DNA from: Clostridiaceae bacterium
Lineage (GTDB): Bacteria; Bacillota; Clostridia; Peptostreptococcales; Natronincolaceae
Length of the DNA stretch: 61,232 nt
Direction: 5' to 3'
NCBI GenBank assembly: GCA_020832135.1
Contig: JAFIFG010000127.1
Span: 1-61,232, forward strand
Shown here: in pieces, positions 15,323 through 23,617 of the stretch
Layout of the letters: each line of letters begins with the position of its first letter
Numbering within the stretch: the first letter of the stretch is position 1
Notes under the pieces: generated by a model
What the model saw: only the letters and a program-made list of their open reading frames with translations
The model's database searches: none
What the model was told of the DNA's origin: nothing
Program-made: the position numbers and the translations under genes

Positions 15323-16231
15323 ATGATTATTAATAGAGAAAATTTAAGATCCCTCTATATGTCGGGTAATACATTATTTAATAAGGTTTTTTTTGAAGTT
15401 AAGCCTATGTATCAAAAAGTGGCTACTGTAATCCCTTCCAATAGCAAAAGTGAAAATTACAAATGGTTAGGTAAGACACCAAGGATGAAGGAATGGATTG
15501 GCGAGAGAGCTATACAAAATCTTACTTCTCACAGCTACACCATTAAAAACAAAGATTTTGAGTTAACGATTTCTATCGAAAGAAATGATATAGAAGATGA
15601 TCACCTTGGAACATTTAAACATTTAGTACAAGCAATAGCACTTTCAGCAGCAGAGCATCCTGATGAATTAATCTTTGAACTTCTAATAAATGGATTTGAA
15701 AACCCTTGTTATGATAATGCAGCCTTCTTCTCTGATATGCATCCAATGGGGACTAAGGGTATCCAAAGTAACAAAGGCATATATAAATTAAGCCCTAGTG
15801 CTTATGGCGATGCACGAGGAGCAATGAGAAGCATTAAGGATGATCATGGGAAGCCACTAAAAATAAATCCTGATTTGTTAGTGGTCTCACCACAGAATGA
15901 AAGTATGGGAAAATTAATTCTAAATGCTAAAGAGATTAATGGTTCAGCCAATATTTATAAGGATACAGCAGAATTACTTGTAATACCTGAGTTATCTTCT
16001 ACCCCTGAACTTTGGTTCCTTTTAGACACAAGTAAAGCAATTAGACCTTTGATTTATCAGGAAAGGAAAAAGCCTGAATTTGTAGCCAAATATGAAGAGG
16101 AAAATGACAATATATTCTTTGAAAAGGAATATTTATATGGAACTGATTCCAGGGGAAATGCAGGTTATGGATTATGGCAATTAGCCTTTGGATCTACTGG
16201 TGAAGAAGAAAGACCTGCGGTGGAACTGTAA
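15323..16231 (+). CDS. Mu gpT-like major head protein
   Basis: A 302-residue protein with the HK97-fold pattern of Mu gpT (about 305 residues). Conserved blocks are the N-terminal SGNTLFNKVF, the YKWLGKTPRMKEWIGER segment, the SIERNDIEDDHLG stretch and the C-terminal YGTDSRGNAGYGLWQLAFGS. Several hundred copies would form the capsid shell. The frame is complete, with no stop or shift, which implies selection to keep a capsid protein in an element that lacks portal and tail genes. A hairpin terminator follows it. Confidence 0.88.
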   Translation: MIINRENLRSLYMSGNTLFNKVFFEVKPMYQKVATVIPSNSKSENYKWLGKTPRMKEWIGERAIQNLTSHSYTIKNKDFELTISIERNDIEDDHLGTFKHLVQAIALSAAEHPDELIFELLINGFENPCYDNAAFFSDMHPMGTKGIQSNKGIYKLSPSAYGDARGAMRSIKDDHGKPLKINPDLLVVSPQNESMGKLILNAKEINGSANIYKDTAELLVIPELSSTPELWFLLDTSKAIRPLIYQERKKPEFVAKYEEENDNIFFEKEYLYGTDSRGNAGYGLWQLAFGSTGEEERPAVEL

Positions 16232-16299
16232 TGATTGTGGTTGTTGTATCTGCCCCATTGTAACCTTCTCATCGGTTCTTCTCTACCAGATACAATGTA

Positions 16300-16328
16300 A
16301 AACCTTCTTTCAGGGTAAAAGAAGGTTT
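16300..16328 (+). terminator. terminator between the gpT and MuF genes
   Basis: AAACCTTCTTT (16300-16310) and AAAGAAGGTTT (16318-16328) form a perfect 11-base-pair stem over a 7-base loop, followed by CCATTTTATTATT. It should reduce read-through so that capsid protein is made in excess of the MuF protein. Confidence 0.65.
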
Positions 16329-16390
16329 CCATTTTATTATTCTATAACGATTAAAAAATATTTGAAATTTATGAAGGGAAGTATAAAAAA

Positions 16391-17107
16391 ATGCCGAAAA
16401 TATTAAGCGAACCACTACCTTTTGATGAAGCTATTGAATATTTTGAGGATAGAGTCCCAATGAAGCCCAGTGCATATAATTCACTGGCTAATGAGTACAA
16501 GACAAAAGCGTTCACTGTATCAGGGTACACTTCACTAACCATTTTAAATAAGTTCAAAGACAGCCTTAAAAAAGCCTTAAAGGAAGGGTTAACCAAGGAT
16601 GATTTCAAAAAAGAAATTAATGGTTTTTTAAAGAAAAAAGGCTATGACGGACTTACACCCTACCAAGCAGATAATATTTTCAGAACCAACATCCAAACCG
16701 CTTACAGCGTAGGACATTATCGACGTATGACAGATCCTGATGTTATTAATCGTAGACCTTATTGGCAATATGACTCTGTTCATGATGAACAAACAAGAGA
16801 TATTCATAGGGGTTTAGATGGAAAAACCTTTCCAGCAGATCATCCCTTTTGGGATACTTATTATCCACCTAATGGTTTTAGATGTCGTTGCGGAGTAAGA
16901 ACCTTATCCGAAAGACAGGTTAATCAAAGAAATATTAAAATAGAAACTGAAATACCTCAATACGTAGAAGCAAGAGGTAGATTAGTAAAGGTAGAACCTG
17001 ACCCCAATTTTGATGCAAACCCAGCTAAAAGAGCATGGGAACCAGATATATCTAAATTTCCTAAAGGACTCAAAGAACTGTTTGAGGAGCGACAAAATAA
17101 CAGGTAG
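16391..17107 (+). CDS. MuF / SPP1 gp7-type head morphogenesis protein
   Basis: A 238-residue minor head protein. The N-terminal block LPFDEAIEYFEDRVPM and the C-terminal MuF core are both present (TNIQTAYSVGHYRRM, then RPYWQYDSVHDEQTR, then PPNGFRCRCGVRTLSER). The Cys-rich PPNGFRCRC motif is diagnostic. In phages it is encoded beside the portal and enters the capsid with DNA. Here gene order is reversed relative to Mu (gpT first, MuF second) and no portal gene exists. There is no C-terminal toxin domain of the kind seen in larger MuF fusions. Confidence 0.88.
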   Translation: MPKILSEPLPFDEAIEYFEDRVPMKPSAYNSLANEYKTKAFTVSGYTSLTILNKFKDSLKKALKEGLTKDDFKKEINGFLKKKGYDGLTPYQADNIFRTNIQTAYSVGHYRRMTDPDVINRRPYWQYDSVHDEQTRDIHRGLDGKTFPADHPFWDTYYPPNGFRCRCGVRTLSERQVNQRNIKIETEIPQYVEARGRLVKVEPDPNFDANPAKRAWEPDISKFPKGLKELFEERQNNR

Positions 17108-17274
17108 TTTCAATATTAATTAATTATTTATTAATTATGACATTGTAACCACATTCACTGGATGCTTTAAGAAGGGTTTGAATTGATTTTAAAGGCTATT
17201 TAATGCCTCTTTAAATACTCATTAAAAACTATCGAGGTGACTGTCTCATCTCTACCCTACTAAAATAATAATTG

Positions 17275-17319
17275 TCCCATCAAATCCCAAGGTGTCCCAA
17301 GACGTCCCATCATATCCCG
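17275..17319 (+). repeat. five 10-base-phased TCCC(A) repeats at the right end of the element
   Basis: TCCC begins at 17275, 17285, 17295, 17305 and 17315, an exact 10-base period; four of the five continue as TCCCA. The array ends 10 bases before the inverted right-end transposase site, and TGGGA, the reverse complement, lies just outside that site at 17346-17350. It looks like a phased binding array for the transposase or an accessory bending protein. Confidence 0.6.
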
Positions 17320-17328
17320 GGTTAACTA

Positions 17329-17343
17329 TTTACTATCACTTTG
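17329..17343 (-). repeat. right-end transposase-binding site R1
   Basis: On the minus strand CAAAGTGATAGTAAA, inverted relative to the left-end sites and differing from them at one base. A weaker relative (AAAACTATCG on the plus strand) lies near 17225. Outside the site the element probably ends between 17350 and 17365. Confidence 0.65.
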
Positions 17344-17365
17344 TGTGGGATTTTATATCATATTG

Positions 17366-17662
17366 ATTTAGTTATAACAATTATAAAAGAAAATTATTAA
17401 GATTTATTAAGTTAGTGGTATGACTGTATGGTTTAATTGTTATTAATCCAATACAAAAAAGGTCAAGGTAAAATCCACCTCAACCGACATATTTACAATT
17501 TATTCAATTTCATATTCTATAGCCTTACACTTTAATATTACTACCGGTAGTGTAATAATAAAAAACAAATAAACTTTTAAGATTAAGGAGTGCCCCCCCT
17601 CTATCAAGCAATTTTTTAGAAGTACCGTATTACTCCCTCTCCAAAGATTTTTAAGTTATTAA
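17366..17662. other. non-coding spacer right of the Mu-like element
   Basis: About 300 AT-rich bases with no supported gene. The one clear signal is the perfect 12-base palindrome ACTACCGGTAGT at 17540-17551, within a longer imperfect dyad (TTACACT at 17525 and AGTGTAA at 17549). This is a TetR-operator-like arrangement. A C run (seven or eight C) lies near 17594. Confidence 0.4.
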
Positions 17663-18514
17663 CTAATATGGTAATGGTTTATTATATTGAATTTCGATAA
17701 GCTCAAAATTAAACCAATTAAAATCCCCAGTATCTAATTTCCAGGTGACGTCCCCTTTGGTGGGAATCCTTATTCCTTCAAATTCTTTATAGTCCCCCAA
17801 GGGAATCGACCATGTTTCTAATCTAATCTCCCCATCAAATTCCCCGTACCTTTCAGCCTCAAAATTAATAACCTCACCTTTATCATTAAACGTAAATACT
17901 CCCGAGGCTGTTATATCTCCGTAGGTTATGGTTGCTTTGGCATTATCTTCATCTATTTCTTCCCATATTAAGTATTCGTTTAAAACTGCAGTAGGAAACC
18001 ATGTCGTCTCAGCAAGATATCTCAACAAGGCACCCTGATGGATTTCTTTCCCTTCAGAATCGCCAACGGTAAATAATGAAAAAGCTTTAATGAGCATATT
18101 TCCTTTTCCGTCCTCGTATTTATCTCTTCCTGCAATGTGCATTAGCGGAGCTACCTTAATATTTGCCTTCCAGATAAAACCCGGCTCTTCTGTGGTAAAA
18201 TATTGTTCTGCCTGAACTGGCATCCATGACTTATCTTTTCCCAATCTCATATCTGTTTTTTGTTTTACACGAACAGCTGTTATTTTTTCCTTTCCAATAA
18301 TTCCAGAGTATTCAAGCCACTTTTGAACATTTTGTGGTAATCCTTCTATATCCTTCTTCGTCACAATTTCACCTTTATTTTCTACATTGCTAAACAACAC
18401 TTCAACTTCCTTTTCTACACTTCGATTAAATAGAAATTGAGCTATAAATGAACCCGCCATAAATAAAACTAAAAGTGTGCCAATACTGATTAGCACAAAT
18501 TTTAATTTGGACAT
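17663..18514 (-). CDS. membrane-anchored protein of the DUF6544/DUF6920-like group
   Basis: A 283-residue protein with one N-terminal transmembrane segment (about 8-28). The external domain is rich in beta strands (VKQKTDMRLGKDKSWMPVQAEQYFTTEEPGFIWKA, given here in part). The pattern 'LPQNVQKWLEYSGIIGKEKI' followed by a Trp-rich beta region is that of an uncharacterised family often found near flavodoxin-type or transporter genes. No catalytic residues are recognised. The flavoprotein gene lies upstream on the same strand, 215 bases away. Start supported by GGGGGG before ATG. Confidence 0.6.
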   Translation of the reverse strand: MSKLKFVLISIGTLLVLFMAGSFIAQFLFNRSVEKEVEVLFSNVENKGEIVTKKDIEGLPQNVQKWLEYSGIIGKEKITAVRVKQKTDMRLGKDKSWMPVQAEQYFTTEEPGFIWKANIKVAPLMHIAGRDKYEDGKGNMLIKAFSLFTVGDSEGKEIHQGALLRYLAETTWFPTAVLNEYLIWEEIDEDNAKATITYGDITASGVFTFNDKGEVINFEAERYGEFDGEIRLETWSIPLGDYKEFEGIRIPTKGDVTWKLDTGDFNWFNFELIEIQYNKPLPY

Positions 18515-18729
18515 CTTAGTGTCCCCCCATAAAATTGCTATACCACTATACAGTATCTTACTATCTAAATTGACCTGTTAAAGATTTTAAGTTTCGTAAC
18601 AGCAACCAAAGCAAAAAATTCAATCCTTAATTCCACTGTCAATTGCAAAATTAGTGACTCAAGCATATTTTCATCTACTCACAGTTCTTAATCCTGCTTC
18701 CTTAAAAACTTTTAAAACATGTATAAACG

Positions 18730-19950
18730 TTAAACCGTTGTTCTCTCTTTAGTTAAAGACAAGTAAGGACGATCAAAACGTTTTTCATATGCATTATTTT
18801 TTTTAAGATGTAGGTCCCAGAAGAGGGAGTTTGTTAATCTCTTACCAAGTAACTTAAATCCAATTTGCATACCTATTCCAAACCGAATTGGCTTGGCCAA
18901 TTGGTGAACATCTATTGGGTTAAAGCTCCCTTCACATACTAAATTCACAATGGCCCTTGCCATTGGTTCCATCATTTTATCCTGAGCCTCACCCGGTCTC
19001 ATCTGCAAACCTTCCACCCCGCCCTTAATAACTGTACCCATATAAGTTCTTCCCAATCTGGGAGCCAATTGTTCAAAATATGCCTCAAGATAGTAGGATT
19101 GGCTACTTTCAGGAAAACCAGATTGTACAAAAAAGCTTATACTCCCTTTAGAGGCTTGGAGTTTCTCGATAAAAGCCATGACGTGAGAAGGCATTGCATG
19201 GACATATAGGGACATGAAGAACATAACATGTTTCTCAATTTTAAAAGCCTCTGCCCACTCATCCCATTGATCTTCCTCCTTCAAATCACGAATCTCAACC
19301 CTATTATCAAGGGCTTCAACAGCTTTTTTCAGAATAAGTTCCGAATTGCTGCCTCTCCTTCTAGGAGAGCCATTGTAAATCACTAGTTTTTCCATAGGTT
19401 CAACTGACTCAAAGGTTACACTCTGTCTTTTAGCCTTCCTTGGTTCCAGTTGGTATAATTGAGGGCTTCCATCTTTTACAATGCGGTAAGCTTTAGATTT
19501 AAAATGGTAGGCAGTACGATACAAATAATCCTCGATAACTTGTTCTTCTTGATTTGTTAGGCCTTCAGTATCATAGTAAAATACCATATCAGGATAGCAC
19601 TCATATCTGGCAACATGATGACATTCACCATCTACCATTTCTATATATGGATGGTAGTGGGGAATCGTTCTATCTAAAAAAGCTTTAGCTTGATGGCTGA
19701 TAAACCCTTGAACAGTATCCATTAGTAAAATGACAGTATCGCTGTTTACATAGTCGGAATAGGATTCAGCCATTGCATCCTTCATAACACATCTCCCAGG
19801 GGTCTTGAGCCAACAGCTCCAACAACCAATACATGCATTTATAGATTGTTCTCCTAATCCAACAACCTTCAAAGGTTTCTCGTAAAGACTTTGGATGGCT
19901 TCAATCATTTCACTATCTTGTTTTTCTCTTAGATCAAACAAAGTTTTCAT
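18730..19950 (-). CDS. tandem flavodoxin-fold NAD(P)H oxidoreductase-like protein
   Basis: A 406-residue cytoplasmic flavoprotein made of two NADPH-dependent-FMN-reductase-like domains. The first (about 1-165) carries the cysteine group CIGCWSCWLKTPGRC near residues 40-54, as in iron-sulfur flavoproteins. The second (about 185-330) begins VIYNGSPRRRGSNSE, the FMN phosphate loop. The C-terminal segment LAKPIRFGIGMQIGFKLLGKR is conserved in this group. It probably shuttles electrons to an unknown small substrate. The fused double domain is less common than single-domain forms. Confidence 0.75.
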   Translation of the reverse strand: MKTLFDLREKQDSEMIEAIQSLYEKPLKVVGLGEQSINACIGCWSCWLKTPGRCVMKDAMAESYSDYVNSDTVILLMDTVQGFISHQAKAFLDRTIPHYHPYIEMVDGECHHVARYECYPDMVFYYDTEGLTNQEEQVIEDYLYRTAYHFKSKAYRIVKDGSPQLYQLEPRKAKRQSVTFESVEPMEKLVIYNGSPRRRGSNSELILKKAVEALDNRVEIRDLKEEDQWDEWAEAFKIEKHVMFFMSLYVHAMPSHVMAFIEKLQASKGSISFFVQSGFPESSQSYYLEAYFEQLAPRLGRTYMGTVIKGGVEGLQMRPGEAQDKMMEPMARAIVNLVCEGSFNPIDVHQLAKPIRFGIGMQIGFKLLGKRLTNSLFWDLHLKKNNAYEKRFDRPYLSLTKERTTV

Positions 19951-20051
19951 TTTTACCTCTTCAATACTCTTTTATAATTTTTCAATTATGTTCTAAATTT
20001 TCACTATTCTATACTTCCTTGGCATTTACCTCCTAAGAATCTCTTGCATTA

Positions 20052-20312
20052 ATGAAATATTTATTTTTTACAAAATACAAAGGTGATATAAGCGAAATCA
20101 TTAACATTTATTACTACTATCTAAAACGGTGGCTTGGCAGGTATAATAAAAGGATAGAGACTGCTAAAAAGCAAAGTCAAAGGCTTCAGAAGTATCCCCG
20201 ACTCTATAGGATAGCAAAGTTTGTTTATAAGCATCCACTATGGTCCTATTTTATAGGAACTATAATCTATGTAGTTATTGAATTTTTCTATTTCTATGTT
20301 ATAGCAGTATAG
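20052..20312 (+). CDS. small basic protein with a C-terminal membrane anchor
   Basis: An 86-residue protein: a basic, Tyr-rich cytoplasmic part (residues 1-65) and one transmembrane helix at 66-84 (WSYFIGTIIYVVIEFFYFYV). No family is recognised. No good ribosome site precedes the ATG, which lowers confidence. The following membrane-protein gene starts 44 bases later, so the two may form a unit. Confidence 0.45.
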   Translation: MKYLFFTKYKGDISEIINIYYYYLKRWLGRYNKRIETAKKQSQRLQKYPRLYRIAKFVYKHPLWSYFIGTIIYVVIEFFYFYVIAV

Positions 20313-20355
20313 GTTAGAGAAGGGTTTGTACTGACTAATTAGAAAGGTGATTAAC

Positions 20356-21066
20356 TTGACATTTATAAAAACTTTAGGGAGAGGTTCCTTAACAATATTA
20401 AAATATATTTTACTTGGAATTGGCCTTGTGCTTTTAGCTATTTTAAGTTGGTTTATTATAGGGACCGTGCAATCATTTGTATTTGTTCCCGAAGATTTTA
20501 TTATGTGGACTGTGGGAGGTTCAACTCCTGTCCTGGCATTAGGTTCCTTTTCTTTGTTCTTGATTTATTTAACCAATAGAAAAAAAATCAATTCTTTTAT
20601 AAGAGTCTCCAAAGTTGTAAAAAGACATCAAAAAACCATTATTGCTATTCTTCTTGGGTTTTTCATCATTACAGGCTACTATATGTTTACTAATGTCAGT
20701 GTTATTTCCAGTGACAAAATCGTTACCCACGGTTTCTTTCATCCTCAGGGTAGGGAGTATTCCCTTTCTGATATAGAAGCCCTTCATACAGGATTATACA
20801 ATAGAACCATTCCCTTCACCCCCCGTCAAAAAGGAGAGTTCTATTATATTGTAGAACTGAAGGATGGTAACAAGATTAATCTTGCCGAGGTTGGTGGTAT
20901 TGAAGATAATGAAGATTCTTGGTTAACCTTTATGGAATTAGATCAACTCTTTACCGAATTAGATGTCGTTAAGACTGTCGATGCTAAGGATTTTGATTTG
21001 CATCTAACTAACTTAGCTCCCATCTATAGGGACAGAATACAAAATATCTTTGATAATGTAAAGTAA
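20356..21066 (+). CDS. membrane protein with a C-terminal external domain
   Basis: A 236-residue protein with three hydrophobic segments (about 13-37, 47-72 and 93-112) and a mixed C-terminal domain of 120 residues. That domain looks beta-rich around SDKIVTHGFFHPQGREYSLSD. I do not recognise the family. TTG 20356 is preferred over GTG 20347 because AAAGGTG lies 6 bases before it, whereas it overlaps the GTG. A strong terminator follows directly. Confidence 0.6.
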   Translation: MTFIKTLGRGSLTILKYILLGIGLVLLAILSWFIIGTVQSFVFVPEDFIMWTVGGSTPVLALGSFSLFLIYLTNRKKINSFIRVSKVVKRHQKTIIAILLGFFIITGYYMFTNVSVISSDKIVTHGFFHPQGREYSLSDIEALHTGLYNRTIPFTPRQKGEFYYIVELKDGNKINLAEVGGIEDNEDSWLTFMELDQLFTELDVVKTVDAKDFDLHLTNLAPIYRDRIQNIFDNVK

Positions 21067-21069
21067 CTT

Positions 21070-21100
21070 AAAATGCCATGGAAAATTCCCATGGCATTTT
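21070..21100. terminator. strong bidirectional terminator
   Basis: AAAATGCCATGG (21070-21081) pairs perfectly with CCATGGCATTTT (21089-21100) over a 7-base loop; A and T tracts lie on both sides. It closes the plus-strand pair of genes. I see no gene in the remaining AT-rich 21101-21368. Confidence 0.85.
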
Positions 21101-21368
21101 AGATTGTAGATTATTTTCTCTTGAAATATAAATACACTTTATTCAAATACGGTACTACAACCACTTACTATTCTAAATATTTATCTAATAAAAAATAGTC
21201 CTAAATTGCTCCAATAAATTGAACAAACAATAAATATATTAAGTGTTCAGGAAATAATAAAGAGGCTAACAGGTAAAAAAGTATTTGTTAACCTGTCATT
21301 TTAAAATATACCCAAATCAAGTAAATATTGGTTACTTTAGTATGTAAAACATGAAAAATTTAATAGAG

Positions 21369-23432
21369 CTATATTTTAAATAATTTTGTTTTTTCTTTCA
21401 TACCACTTGTCATTTCACCAAGTTCTGTAGCTGACGATGCTATTTCCTCTATAGATGCTGTCATTTCTTCTGTGGCGGAAGAAATCTCCTCTGCTGAAGA
21501 TGCTACATTTTTTGAAATCAAGCTTGTTTCTTCTATTCCTTTAAGTACTACATCTTTATTTTCATTTATTCTGTTAGAAGTTTCTTTTGTAGCTTGTATT
21601 TTAAGTGTCACACCTTTTACTTCTTTTACAATGTTTCTAAAGGAAGTCATGGCTTTTTCTATTTCTGTATTTTGAGAAATAATTTCCATATTAACCTCTT
21701 CTGCCGATGCTACCATTTCCTTTGTATCTAAAGATACACCTTCTATAATTTTATTGATATCCTCAGAAGATTGTCTGCTTTTTTCAGCAAGTACCCTGAT
21801 TTCATTTGCTACAATTGCAAAACCTTTACCAGCCTGCCCAGCTCTAGCTGCTTCTATTGCTGCATTCAGTGCCAGTAGATTCGTCTGATCTGCTATAGAA
21901 TTCATTAGTTCTGTTATCGTATTTACTTGACTAATATTGCGATTTACAGACTCTACTTTAGTTATGAGCTCTTTAAATGTATCCTCTAATTTTTCAAATG
22001 ATCTTATCATATTGTTCATCTCTTTATTGCTTGAATTAGCCATATTCTCTATAGCCTTTGCAGAGGCATCAACATCTCCTATGGATGCATTCATAAAGGT
22101 TATATCAGTGTCTAGTCCACGAACAATATTAATTACATTGTTAAAGGTTTGAAATTGTTTTGCTGCTCCTAAAGCTACTTCCTCAATTGCTGTAGCCACA
22201 CTTTCAGATGTTCCACCCATTTCCTCCGTGAAGGTGGATAGGCTTTGTGCATGATCGTCTATGTCATTTGTATTGACCTGAAAACTTTCCATTAATTCCT
22301 TTAATTTACTTTGCATTTCCTCTAAGGATCTTCCCATATCACCAAGTTCGTCTTTTCTATCTAGTTCTTTTTGAACCATTTTATTTTTAAGATTGCCTTT
22401 AGCTATACTGTGGGCCATATTGCTGTACCTACTAGCCGTTTTTCCTATGTTATTCGCAAATATTATGATTAACATTGCTACAATAATTATTGCTATCATT
22501 CCTGTAATACTAAAAATCAACAGTAGTTTATTTAAATCCGCAAATAGATTAGATTCATTTACACTCATTCCTATCTTCCAATTTGTTTCAGGTATAGTTC
22601 CATAATAGAACAAATAATCTTCATTATTCTCGTTATAATGGTTTTTACCATATTCTTTTGTACGTATAGCATCGGTTGCCTGAACAAAAGTTTCATTTTC
22701 ATGGTCTGCTACATTCTCAACGATTAATCTATTTTCTTCTACCCCTCCTAGGTAAACACCATTTTCTTCTAATAGTAAAGCAGTTCCTTCATAATCAAGT
22801 TCTAAGTTTTCTATCATATTTTGAATGCTAGATATATCTATATCTACTGTAACCACTCCCATAAGTGCATTAGATCTATCATACATAGGGTATGATATCG
22901 TCACCATAGAAACATCAGTAGCCGGATCAAAATAAGCTTCTGTCCAGCCACCCTCTCCGCTAGATTGTCCTGCCTCATACCATTCAGTTTCCCAAATATT
23001 TAAATCTCCTGTAGTATAAGTATCGTCTGCTACTATAGTATCTTCTTGTCTATATGCATAAGGTGCATATTGCTCCATGTCATCAAAAACATAGGCTTCA
23101 AACCATACTCCCATACCAAAAGTTTCGTTATTCATAGCTATATAATTCACTAGCAAGTTATCATAATCTTCTATTGTCATATTATGAAAGTTTGTTTCTA
23201 TCGTTTTAGCTAAACTTTTTGCAACCGATTTTTGGGTAAAGAGTACATTTTCAATAGATGTTATTGTTTCTGCTAATTTTGTGTGCATTTGATTATCCAA
23301 TTGTGTGACAATAATATTTTTAGAAAATGTATACCCTACTGATGATATAATTATCAACATGATTAAGACTACAGGTATTACGTTTACAACAATACTTCCC
23401 GCAACACTTTTTCTCTTGAATTCCCAACTCAT
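21369..23432 (-). CDS. methyl-accepting chemotaxis protein with dCache sensor
   Basis: A 687-residue transmembrane receptor that feeds CheA/CheW. A first transmembrane helix (about 14-35) is followed by an extracellular double-Cache domain to about 295, with a ligand-pocket stretch around [14 protein letters not shown] and [15 protein letters not shown] second helix (300-325), a HAMP domain and the signalling coiled coil follow, containing [19 protein letters not shown] and [16 protein letters not shown]. dCache receptors bind amino acids, amines or acids; the ligand here is unknown. It lies just downstream of the ethanolamine locus on the same strand, so an amine ligand is possible. Ribosome site GGAGGGGAAGG. 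Confidence 0.92.
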   Translation of the reverse strand: MSWEFKRKSVAGSIVVNVIPVVLIMLIIISSVGYTFSKNIIVTQLDNQMHTKLAETITSIENVLFTQKSVAKSLAKTIETNFHNMTIEDYDNLLVNYIAMNNETFGMGVWFEAYVFDDMEQYAPYAYRQEDTIVADDTYTTGDLNIWETEWYEAGQSSGEGGWTEAYFDPATDVSMVTISYPMYDRSNALMGVVTVDIDISSIQNMIENLELDYEGTALLLEENGVYLGGVEENRLIVENVADHENETFVQATDAIRTKEYGKNHYNENNEDYLFYYGTIPETNWKIGMSVNESNLFADLNKLLLIFSITGMIAIIIVAMLIIIFANNIGKTASRYSNMAHSIAKGNLKNKMVQKELDRKDELGDMGRSLEEMQSKLKELMESFQVNTNDIDDHAQSLSTFTEEMGGTSESVATAIEEVALGAAKQFQTFNNVINIVRGLDTDITFMNASIGDVDASAKAIENMANSSNKEMNNMIRSFEKLEDTFKELITKVESVNRNISQVNTITELMNSIADQTNLLALNAAIEAARAGQAGKGFAIVANEIRVLAEKSRQSSEDINKIIEGVSLDTKEMVASAEEVNMEIISQNTEIEKAMTSFRNIVKEVKGVTLKIQATKETSNRINENKDVVLKGIEETSLISKNVASSAEEISSATEEMTASIEEIASSATELGEMTSGMKEKTKLFKI

Positions 23433-23617
23433 TCCTTCCCCTCCTAAGATCTATACTGTAATTCTCTCTACCTATAAAAACTTTTTTCTTCCATGTCCAC
23501 CAAACTCTCCTAATACACAATAACATATAATACATCTCTCTTAAAATAGATAAAGCTTCCCAAATTAGAATTGTGTTTTTTTCTAACTAGAGAAGCCTTC
23601 TGTAAATAGTCTGTTTT

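Larger units (their letters stand above)
5590..17355. mobile_element. compact Mu-like transposable element (head genes, no portal/terminase/tail)
   Basis: About 11.8 kb bounded by inverted copies of CAAA(T/G)TGATAGTAAA. It carries a leftward repressor, a rightward Ner-like gene, MuA transposase, MuB ATPase and a GemA-like gene. Further genes encode a gp27-like protein, three Mor-type activators, a coiled-coil protein, the gpT head protein and a MuF protein. A complete Mu-type phage would need three times this length. With the termini placed 17 bases outside the end sites, 9 of 17 bases agree between the ends. Neither exact cut sites nor a 5-base duplication could be proven, so both coordinates may be off by about 15 bases. 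Confidence 0.8.

Noticed and set aside
16188-16406. Cys-rich frame overlapping the end of the gpT gene
   Set aside because: It runs through the gpT end, a terminator and the MuF ribosome site, has no ribosome site of its own, and its Cys cluster arises from out-of-frame reading.
5585-17365. TATTG at both flanks as the target duplication of the Mu-like element
   Set aside because: Using it gives termini TAAA... on the left and ...ATCA on the right that are not symmetric around the 15-base sites and do not both show TG/CA. A 5-base match in AT-rich DNA is easily chance.
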